This document shows, in pieces, positions 1 to 4,436 of a stretch of DNA of 5,343 bases (within the stretch, counting starts at the first letter, position 1; every line of letters begins with the position of its first letter). A program made the position numbers and the translations under genes. The DNA is from JAOUEA01 sp040511595 (GTDB lineage Bacteria > Actinomycetota > UBA4738 > HRBIN12). The stretch is taken from the NCBI GenBank assembly GCA_040511595.1, contig JBEVGU010000081.1, positions 1-5,343 on the forward strand. The letters run 5' to 3'. The notes below the pieces were generated by a model, which had not been told where the DNA came from, searched no databases, and was given only the letters and a program-made list of their open reading frames with translations.

Positions 1-51
1 ATGACCGCTCGCAAACGTTGCGACGCTCATCGGCCCGGGCCGGAGCTCCGA

Positions 52-57
52 TACGAT
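52..57 (+). promoter_or_regulatory. Possible -10 box (TACGAT) for the membrane-protein gene
   Basis: TACGAT fits the actinobacterial -10 pattern TANNNT and lies about 30 nt upstream of the proposed GTG start, so a transcript would begin near position 64 with a short leader. No convincing -35 hexamer lies 16-19 nt upstream; TTGCGA at 18-23 is too far away. The same nonamer TACGATTCG occurs just before recO, which gives modest support. This is inference from the motif only. Confidence 0.3.
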
Positions 58-87
58 TCGGCCTTCGACCGGACTGCGGGGGACCGA

Positions 88-738
88 GTGGAAGACCCAT
101 CGACCTCGGGCATGACCGAGGAGCGGGAGCGGCGCATCGACATCGCGAGCGCCGCGCTCCTGGCAGTCGCGACCGTGCTCGCGGCGTGGTCGGCGTTCCA
201 GTCGGCGAAGTGGAGCGGGGAGCAGGCCACCGCCTACGCGCAGGCGGCCGCGGCTCGACAGGAGTCGGTGCGCAGCTCGACGCTCGCCGGTCAGCTGACG
301 ATCCTCGACGTCTCCGTGTTCGAGCAGTTCGTCGATGCGTATGCGAACGGCGATCGCGCGCTGCAGGGCTTCTACCTGGAACGCGCCCGGGACGAATTCC
401 GGCCGGCGCTCGACGCATGGATCGCGCTCGAGCCGAGGGAGAATCCCGAGGACGTGCCGGGCACGCCGTTCGAGCTCCCGGAGTACGAGCTGGCGGCGAA
501 CGTCGAGGCGGCGCGGCAGGAGCGGCTCTCGAGCGTCCGGTTCCAGACCGCACTCGACGACAACCAGCGCGCCGACAACTACGTGCTGCTGGCGGTGCTG
601 TTCGCCTCGGTGCTCTTGTTCGCGGGCCTCGCACCGAAGTCCCGCCGGTACTCGATCCAGCTCACGATGATCGTCATGGCGAACGTGGTACTCGTGGTCG
701 GCCTCGGATTCCTGCTCTCGTTCCCGAAGACCTTCTGA
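88..738 (+). CDS. Hypothetical three-helix membrane protein (DUF4337-like)
   Basis: A 216-residue protein of unknown function, predicted in the cytoplasmic membrane. From GTG 88 it has a short charged N-terminus (EERERR, residues 11-16), a first membrane helix at about 18-38 and a long soluble segment at about 40-160. That segment starts with an Ala/Gln-rich amphipathic stretch, followed by an FYLERARDEFRPALDAW motif and a Pro-rich FELPEYELAA stretch. Two further helices lie at about 163-182 and 190-212, and the protein ends in SFPKTF. From memory this matches a common uncharacterised bacterial membrane family resembling DUF4337 in layout, and it looks full length. I chose GTG 88 because GGGGGA sits 4 nt upstream at 78-83. 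ATG 112 is the alternative (208 residues) but lacks a good ribosome binding site. The frame is open back to position 1, but codons before 88 do not look like this family. It converges on the DUF2357 gene with only 38 nt between the two stops. Nothing in it indicates a catalytic role. Confidence 0.8.
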   Translation: MEDPSTSGMTEERERRIDIASAALLAVATVLAAWSAFQSAKWSGEQATAYAQAAAARQESVRSSTLAGQLTILDVSVFEQFVDAYANGDRALQGFYLERARDEFRPALDAWIALEPRENPEDVPGTPFELPEYELAANVEAARQERLSSVRFQTALDDNQRADNYVLLAVLFASVLLFAGLAPKSRRYSIQLTMIVMANVVLVVGLGFLLSFPKTF

Positions 739-758
739 AGCTCGCCGAAGCTCGCGAG

Positions 759-775
759 GGCCCGATGGCCGGGCC
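759..775. terminator. GC hairpin between convergent genes, possible bidirectional terminator
   Basis: GGCCCG at 759-764 pairs with CGGGCC at 770-775, giving a 6-bp all-GC stem with a 5-nt loop. It lies 20 nt after the stop of the plus-strand membrane gene and directly after the stop of the minus-strand DUF2357 gene, where a shared terminator would be expected. Neither side has a clear T-run, as is common in high-GC actinobacteria, so termination is inferred from position and stem only. An imperfect 10-bp tandem repeat (GAAGCTCGCC / GAAGCTCGCG, 737-756) precedes it. Confidence 0.4.
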
Positions 776-776
776 G

Positions 777-1295
777 TCAGCGCCGGAGCGCGAGCCAGGC
801 TCGATAGGCCGTGCGGTAGAGCGGGTCGCCGGCGAGCGTCGCGGTCGGCACGCCGGGCAGCCCGCGCAGAGCCCCGACGTCCTCCAGGAACGGCGCCTGC
901 GAGATCGCGGCATCGAGCTCGAGGAGCAGGCCGGCGGCCTCGGGTTCCTCGCAGGACTCGAGCGCCGAGCGAACCTCTCGCACGGCGTGCAGCACGACCC
1001 GGTTCTCGTGGATGTCGGGCGTCATCACGCGCCTCGCGTCGAACACGCGCTTCAGGCGGCCGTGCTCGTCGAGATTCCCGGGCCGGCGCCTGCTGCGGAT
1101 CAGCTCCCGCGGCTCCGGGTGGCGAGCGAGATCGCCGGAAGTCCAGCGTTCCACGCGCACGAGGTCCTTCCGATGCGACTGCTGGAGGCGGATCAGCACG
1201 TCGACCAGGCCGGGGCCGCCGTCGCCGCCGTGCACGATGGCCCGCAGGGTCTCGAGCCCGACCGCGCCCGGTTCAGAAGTAGCTGGCGAAGCCAT
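777..1295 (-). CDS. Short DUF2357/McrC-like protein lacking the nuclease domain
   Basis: A 172-residue protein that I read as a DUF2357-type (McrC-related) partner of the ATPase encoded just upstream. The main signature is the TPDIHENRVVLHAV segment at residues 92-105, matching the conserved T-P-x-x-x-E-N-R helix of DUF2357 proteins. It is followed by a helical region and a terminal DPLYRTAYRAWLAL segment (157-170) resembling the family's xPxYRxxxxxW helix. In full-length relatives, typically several hundred residues, a PD-(D/E)XK nuclease domain follows. Here a TGA ends the frame first, and no other minus-strand frame between 1 and 777 continues it, because that DNA encodes the convergent membrane protein. 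Third positions remain strongly G/C up to the stop, so the frame looks maintained rather than decayed. ATG 1295 overlaps the ATPase gene by 23 nt, with GAGGA 11 nt upstream. A GTG at residue 21 is a weaker alternative. It could be a compact adaptor or a truncated remnant. Existence as a coding region is fairly sure; family assignment is moderate. Confidence 0.65.
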   Translation of the reverse strand: MASPATSEPGAVGLETLRAIVHGGDGGPGLVDVLIRLQQSHRKDLVRVERWTSGDLARHPEPRELIRSRRRPGNLDEHGRLKRVFDARRVMTPDIHENRVVLHAVREVRSALESCEEPEAAGLLLELDAAISQAPFLEDVGALRGLPGVPTATLAGDPLYRTAYRAWLALRR

Positions 1296-2256
1296 GCGAT
1301 GCGTAGTCCTCGCGCATGAGCTCGGCCTTGGCGCGCGCGAGCGGGAACCCCTCGCCGAGCGCCTGCTCGAACCCCTCGAGCGCTTCGTCGAGCCGGCCGT
1401 CGGCGCCCCGCACCCGAGGCAGCACCTTCTGCACGAGCTGTTCGTCGAGCGCGACCTGCCAATCGACCCCAACCTCGCCGGCGGCGATCACGTAGTGGTG
1501 CACCTCTTCCAGCACACGGAAGCCGAACGGCGCGATCGGTCGCAGCACGTCCCAGATGTGCAGCAGCACCTCGCCGTAGGGCTCCGCCTCGAGGTACTCG
1601 ACGACGTAGTCGCGTTGCAGGGGCAGCTCGAGGAGCTGGGCCCGGTCGTAGACCTTGTCGGCGAACCCGTGCGTCGTCTCGTCGATGTTCACCGTGCCGG
1701 CGAACTTCAGGTTGGGCGTGAGCTCGACGGTGTGACCGGGCGCGAGGTCGAGCCGCGCGATGCCCTCACGCGAGCGGACCTCCATCGCCGAGAGGAATCG
1801 CGAGAAGTAGTGCTCGACGCGCGCGAGGTTCATCTCGTCGAGGATTACGTGGAACTCGCGCGCCGTCCGTCCCGCGAGGTCGGCGGAGGTCCACTCGCGG
1901 GCGGCCTCCTGCACGAACTCGCTGAAGGGCGTGTGGTGGTAGAAGCCGTCGAGCGGGGAGAGGTAGCCGAGCAGGTCCTCGTTCGACGACCAGCTGGGGT
2001 CGACCGCGGCGAGCTTCGGGCGCGCGCCCACTGCCTCCGCGTATGCCTGCGCGAGCCATGTCTTGCCGGTGCCGCTCGCCCCGGAGAGGATCACGAAGCC
2101 GCGCGACTGCATCGCGAGGTGGTACCGGCGGATCACGTCGTCACCGATCAGGAAGCCGGGGTTCAGCTCCCGGAACTTGGCGATCACCTGGCCGAGCAGG
2201 GACCCGGCGCCTGCTCGGTCGGCCGCGCTCTGGGTCTGGGTCAACGTGTCGCTCAC
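1273..2256 (-). CDS. McrB-like AAA+ ATPase (AAA_5/MoxR-related, McrBC-type)
   Basis: A 327-residue AAA+ NTPase of the McrB-related group that pairs with DUF2357 proteins. Visible motifs are a Walker A GASGTGKT at residues 59-66, and an AVDPSWSSNEDLLGYL segment (about 84-99) typical of McrB relatives. Walker B with its extension is HVILDEMNLARVEHYFSRFL (136-155). The sensor-1 region is GTVNIDETTH (187-196), followed by DKVYDRA (201-207) carrying the likely arginine finger R205. The LPRVRG lid helix segment is near 279-284. The tail GFASYF resembles the usual end of this family, so the C-terminus looks intact. Only about 40 residues precede the ATPase core, leaving no room for the DNA-recognition domain found at the N-terminus of E. 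coli McrB. The classical McrB GTPase signature MNTADRS is replaced by VNIDETTH, so nucleotide preference cannot be assumed to be GTP. GTG 2256 was chosen because GGGAGG lies 7 nt upstream; ATG 2307 has no comparable site. The downstream DUF2357 gene overlaps by 23 nt, so the two are co-transcribed and probably act as one complex. Confidence 0.85.
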   Translation of the reverse strand: MSDTLTQTQSAADRAGAGSLLGQVIAKFRELNPGFLIGDDVIRRYHLAMQSRGFVILSGASGTGKTWLAQAYAEAVGARPKLAAVDPSWSSNEDLLGYLSPLDGFYHHTPFSEFVQEAAREWTSADLAGRTAREFHVILDEMNLARVEHYFSRFLSAMEVRSREGIARLDLAPGHTVELTPNLKFAGTVNIDETTHGFADKVYDRAQLLELPLQRDYVVEYLEAEPYGEVLLHIWDVLRPIAPFGFRVLEEVHHYVIAAGEVGVDWQVALDEQLVQKVLPRVRGADGRLDEALEGFEQALGEGFPLARAKAELMREDYASHGFASYF

Positions 2257-2263
2257 GCACCGG

Positions 2264-2269
2264 CCTCCC
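2264..2269 (-). promoter_or_regulatory. Shine-Dalgarno site fixing the ATPase start
   Basis: Read on the minus strand this is GGGAGG, 7 nt before GTG 2256. It is the best ribosome binding site near this end of the frame and decides for GTG 2256 over the longer ATG at 2307, whose extra 17 codons do not resemble family N-termini. Confidence 0.7.
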
Positions 2270-2346
2270 ACGATTTCGTCCTGGGGCGGCCGAGGTCCGG
2301 CACGCACTTGGTGTTTCGGCAGGGGAGGGCGTGGACTGAACCCCTT

Positions 2347-2369
2347 CCGGCCGACGAGGGAACGGCCGG
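2347..2369 (-). terminator. Hairpin downstream of the zinc-knuckle gene
   Basis: CCGGCCG at 2347-2353 pairs perfectly with CGGCCGG at 2363-2369 around a 9-nt loop. Two more T-A pairs are possible beyond a one-base bulge. It begins about 20 nt after the minus-strand stop at 2389 and lies before the ATPase gene, so it may separate the two transcripts. There is no T-run, so function is inferred. The remaining bases between 2257 and 2388 hold the ATPase ribosome binding site and no promoter I can call with confidence. Confidence 0.35.
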
Positions 2370-2388
2370 GAACCGGGGCCGCGCGGCG

Positions 2389-2583
2389 TCAGGAACGCGC
2401 GAGCGGGTGTTTCGGGGCGGGCCCGGTGTGCAGCCAGCACGTGCTGGCTGCGTTGTAGGTGGAGAGCACCGTCGTGCACCCGGGCTCATCGCAGAGCCGC
2501 CCCTGCGACGAACGAGCGATCGACGCCTTCCCGGCGCCGGGTGGCCCGTATTGGACCCGGTCGCTGCCTCGTGCCTTCGTCAC
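2389..2583 (-). CDS. Small Cys/His zinc-knuckle protein, conserved actinobacterial type
   Basis: A 64-residue protein of unknown function. The N-terminal half is basic and Gly/Ser-rich with a QYGPPGAGKAS segment (11-21). The C-terminal half carries C31-x4-C36-x12-C49-x2-H52, with the conserved-looking core TTVLSTYN (37-44) between the cysteine pairs and a WLH ending. This arrangement suggests a single bound zinc ion. From memory, small actinobacterial hypothetical proteins carry the same GC-T-x-LS-x-YN...CxxH pattern, but I know no assigned role. GTG 2583 is preceded by AAGGGGGAA at 2596-2588, an excellent ribosome binding site. An in-frame ATG at 2610 lacks one. Third positions are about 84% G/C, supporting real coding. 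It sits on the same strand as the ATPase, 132 nt upstream with a hairpin between, so shared transcription is uncertain. GPPGAGKA resembles a Walker A but has Ala where Ser/Thr is needed, and the protein is too small for a P-loop fold. A minus-strand frame running through recO into this gene is an artefact of GC bias. Confidence 0.72.
   Translation of the reverse strand: MTKARGSDRVQYGPPGAGKASIARSSQGRLCDEPGCTTVLSTYNAASTCWLHTGPAPKHPLARS
2430..2451. repeat. Perfect 22-bp palindrome with CACGTG centre
   Basis: The half-site GCAGCCAGCAC at 2430-2440 is followed without a spacer by its exact reverse complement at 2441-2451; the symmetry breaks at the next base pair. It lies inside the zinc-knuckle gene and encodes its AASTCWLH segment (residues 45-52), including C49 and H52. 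It could be a dimeric repressor operator, a cruciform or RNA hairpin element, or a by-product of codon choice in a conserved motif. The palindrome itself is seen directly; any function is inference. Confidence 0.6.
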
Positions 2584-2838
2584 GGCGTTCCCCCTTCGTG
2601 GTGCATGCATGGATCCGTGGGGGCGAGGTGGCGGCGGACGCGGGCCGTCTCGATCGCTCGGCGCGAACCCTCGGGTGCGTCCCGAGGACTCCAGCCTACC
2701 TCGCCGGGGGAAGCGGGAGCCGACGACCCCACGGGTGCGGCCACCTCGTCGGCCGGCAGGCCCATGCCCAGGGCCCGCAACGGAATCAGCACACTTCCGC
2801 TGGGGGGTTCGCGACAACCCGGGCGCTACGATTCGCGG
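2584..2838. other. Divergent intergenic region between the small zinc gene and recO
   Basis: These 255 bases should hold the promoters of the minus-strand zinc-knuckle gene and of plus-strand recO. Visible features are the ribosome binding site of the zinc gene (2588-2596, AAGGGGGAA on the minus strand) and a perfect 7-bp hairpin CCTCGGG-TGCGT-CCCGAGG at 2669-2687. There is also a 9-bp inverted pair, CGAGGTGGC at 2624-2632 and GCCACCTCG at 2740-2748, and the recO -10 box at 2827-2832. An open minus-strand frame (2792 down to 2580, 70 codons, GTG start) overlaps the zinc gene start by the four bases GTGA, but has no good ribosome binding site and a low-complexity product. I do not call it as a gene. 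Confidence 0.5.
2827..2832 (+). promoter_or_regulatory. -10 box (TACGAT) for recO, probably giving a leaderless mRNA
   Basis: TACGAT is followed by six bases (TCGCGG) and then the recO ATG. In actinobacteria, transcription commonly starts about 7 nt after a TANNNT box, which would place the start at or next to the A of the ATG. The lack of any Shine-Dalgarno-like sequence in the 20 bases before the ATG agrees with leaderless translation. No clear -35 box is visible. Confidence 0.55.
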
Positions 2839-3579
2839 ATGCCGCCCTATAAAGAGCAGGGCATCGTCCTGCGCTCGTACAAGCTCGGCGAGGCCGACAA
2901 GATCGTCACCGTCATGACCCAGGGGTCGGGCAAGGTGCGAGCGGTGGCCAAGGGCATCCGCAAGACGAAGAGCCGCTTCGGAGCGAGGCTCGAGCCGTTC
3001 ACCCACGTCGACCTGATGCTGTACCGGGGCCGCGGTTCGCTCGACACCGTGACCCAGGCCGAGATCATCGCGCCGCACATGACGATCCGGGAGGACCTCG
3101 CGCGTTTCGCCGCCGGCGAGACGATGCTCGAGGCCGTCGACCGGGTCGCCGAGGAGCACGAGCGGAACGTGCGCCTCACGCTGCTGCTGCTCGCGGGGTG
3201 TCGCGCGCTCGATGCAGCGCCGATCGATCCTGCCGCGGTCGCCGAGTCGTTCATGCTGAAGCTGCTCTCGCTGAGCGGTTTCCACCCGTCGCTCACCGCG
3301 TGCGCGGTCTGCGGTGACCGCGACCCCCAGCTATGGGACGCGGGTCTCGGGGGTGCCGTCTGCGCGCGATGCGCCGAGCAGGGCGCCGGCCCGTGCTCGC
3401 GTGTCGCCCTCGAGTACCTCGCGACGCTCGCGCTCGCCGACCTGAATGATGCGGGCGCGACCCTCCAGCCGGATCCGAGGGTTCGCAAGGAGTCGCGGGC
3501 GTTGCTCTACAGCTTCGCCGAGTATCACCTCGAGCGCCGAATGAAGTCGGTGCCGATGTTGGTCAGGACCGCGACGTGA
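2839..3579 (+). CDS. recO: DNA repair protein RecO
   Basis: RecO acts in the RecFOR pathway of recombinational repair in the cytoplasm. It binds DNA and SSB, anneals complementary strands and helps load RecA onto gapped DNA together with RecR. The 246-residue product has the usual length. Residues 1-80 form the N-terminal OB-fold, opening with the characteristic EQGIVLRSYKLGEADKIVTV and continuing with GKVRAVAKGIRKTKSRFG. The C-terminal helical domain carries a zinc-binding set, C155-x2-C158 and C175-x2-C178, after the FMLKLLSLSGFHPSLTAC segment typical of the family. The ATG at 2839 is fixed by the family N-terminus and by the -10 box just upstream. The frame is open for about 600 codons further upstream, but that is antisense to the ATPase region and not RecO. 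Its stop overlaps the GTG of uppS by four bases (GTGA), indicating translational coupling. The recO-uppS arrangement is conserved in actinobacteria. No key residue is missing. Confidence 0.95.
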   Translation: MPPYKEQGIVLRSYKLGEADKIVTVMTQGSGKVRAVAKGIRKTKSRFGARLEPFTHVDLMLYRGRGSLDTVTQAEIIAPHMTIREDLARFAAGETMLEAVDRVAEEHERNVRLTLLLLAGCRALDAAPIDPAAVAESFMLKLLSLSGFHPSLTACAVCGDRDPQLWDAGLGGAVCARCAEQGAGPCSRVALEYLATLALADLNDAGATLQPDPRVRKESRALLYSFAEYHLERRMKSVPMLVRTAT

Positions 3580-4316
3580 GCTTCCTGCTCGACATCGACC
3601 GCGCGCGCGTGCCAGGGCACGTCGCGATCGTGATGGACGGCAACGGCCGGTGGGCCGAGCAAAGAGGCCTGCCCCGCACCGAGGGCCACGGCGCGGGTGA
3701 GGACGCCCTGTGGGATACGGTCAAAGGTGCGAACGAGGTCGGTGTGCGATGGCTCACCGTATACGCGTTCAGCACCGAGAATTGGAAGCGTCCAGCACCT
3801 GAGGTGCTCTACCTCATGAACTTCAACCGCGAGGTGCTCAGGCGGCGGCGCGACGAGCTCAACGACATGAACGTGCGCATCCGGTGGAGCGGCCGACGCG
3901 ACTGGCGGGTTCCGCGGAGCGTGCTGAAGGAGATGCGCTACTCCGAGGAGCTCACGCGCGACAACACCGGCATGACGCTGACGATCGCGTTCAACTACGG
4001 CGGACGCGCCGAGATCGTCGACGCGGTGAAGGAGCTCGCCTCCGACGTCCGCGAGGGCACGCTCAAGCCCGAGAAGGTGAGCGAGCGCGAGATCGCCAAG
4101 CGCCTGTACCACCCCGACATGCCCGAGCCCGACCTGCTGATCCGCACGAGCGGGGAGGAGCGCATCTCGAACTTCCTGCTCTGGGAGGTCGCCTACTCCG
4201 AGCTCTGGTTCACCCCCATGTTCTGGCCCGACTTCACGCGCGAGACGCTGTTCGAAGCGATCCGCGATTTCCAGAAGCGCAGTCGTCGCTTCGGCGCCCT
4301 CCGCGAGGAAGACTGA
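3576..4316 (+). CDS. uppS: Isoprenyl transferase (undecaprenyl/decaprenyl diphosphate synthase family)
   Basis: A cis-prenyltransferase that condenses isopentenyl diphosphate onto an allylic diphosphate to make the polyprenyl diphosphate lipid carrier for peptidoglycan and other wall polymers, working at the cytoplasmic membrane face. The 246-residue product shows all family blocks. HVAIVMDGNGRWA (15-27) carries the catalytic D21, TEGH is at 35-38, FSTENWKRP at 65-73, and NYGGRAEI at 140-147. The C-terminal block RTSGEERISNFLLW (190-203) is followed by E209, with R190 and R196 as the expected diphosphate-binding residues. The NREVLRRRRDELNDMNVRIRW stretch resembles mycobacterial Rv2361c. Product chain length cannot be read off reliably, and a short-chain Z,E-farnesyl synthase is a less likely alternative. 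GTG 3576 overlaps the recO stop as GTGA and has CAGGA 7 nt upstream, so it is probably translated by coupling with recO. The tail RRFGALREED is complete. Confidence 0.94.
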   Translation: MSFLLDIDRARVPGHVAIVMDGNGRWAEQRGLPRTEGHGAGEDALWDTVKGANEVGVRWLTVYAFSTENWKRPAPEVLYLMNFNREVLRRRRDELNDMNVRIRWSGRRDWRVPRSVLKEMRYSEELTRDNTGMTLTIAFNYGGRAEIVDAVKELASDVREGTLKPEKVSEREIAKRLYHPDMPEPDLLIRTSGEERISNFLLWEVAYSELWFTPMFWPDFTRETLFEAIRDFQKRSRRFGALREED

Positions 4317-4371
4317 CCTCGGGTCGCTTCAGGGTCGACCGGAGGAACGCGAAGACGCCGTCGCCCGTCGG

Positions 4372-4377
4372 TACGAT
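4372..4377 (+). promoter_or_regulatory. Possible -10 box (TACGAT) for glyS
   Basis: TACGAT recurs about 60 nt before the glyS start, in the 116-nt gap after uppS, and would give a leader of roughly 50 nt. No good -35 box accompanies it. An alternative is an ECF-sigma-like pair GGAAC (4344-4348) and CGTC (4366-4369) separated by 17 nt, but both motifs are short enough to occur by chance. I see no T-box or terminator in this gap. Confidence 0.3.
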
Positions 4378-4424
4378 GGTCCTGACGCCAGCGGTCGCAG
4401 CCAGCGGCCGGGAAGAAGGGAGAC

Positions 4425-4436
4425 ATGCACCGATGA
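4425..4436 (+). other. Three-codon upstream ORF overlapping the glyS start
   Basis: ATG CAC CGA TGA encodes Met-His-Arg and stops on the glyS ATG (ATGA overlap at 4433-4436). The purine-rich AAGGGAG (4416-4422) sits only 2 nt before this ATG but 10 nt before the glyS ATG, so it more likely serves glyS. Translation of the mini-ORF is unproven. Confidence 0.2.

Noticed and set aside
18..1319. A 433-codon plus-strand frame across the membrane gene and DUF2357 gene
   Set aside because: It covers genuine genes in other frames on both strands and reads as Arg/Ala/Gly-rich low-complexity sequence.
2523..2553. Walker A-like GPPGAGKA in the 64-residue protein
   Set aside because: The Ser/Thr after Lys is replaced by Ala, no Walker B is present and the protein is too small for a P-loop fold.
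1012..2838. Long plus-strand open frame running for about 600 codons into recO
   Set aside because: It is antisense to the well-supported ATPase and DUF2357 genes and its Arg/Glu/Pro-rich translation matches no family. Such frames arise in GC-rich DNA opposite strongly biased codons. RecO begins at ATG 2839.
2584..3285. Minus-strand open frame through recO into the zinc-knuckle gene
   Set aside because: This part is antisense to recO and not protein-like. Only the tail from GTG 2583 has a ribosome binding site and a recognisable motif.
4317..4432. T-box or other glycine-responsive riboswitch before glyS
   Set aside because: The gap is only 116 nt and lacks the T-box sequence, specifier stem and terminator/antiterminator pairing.
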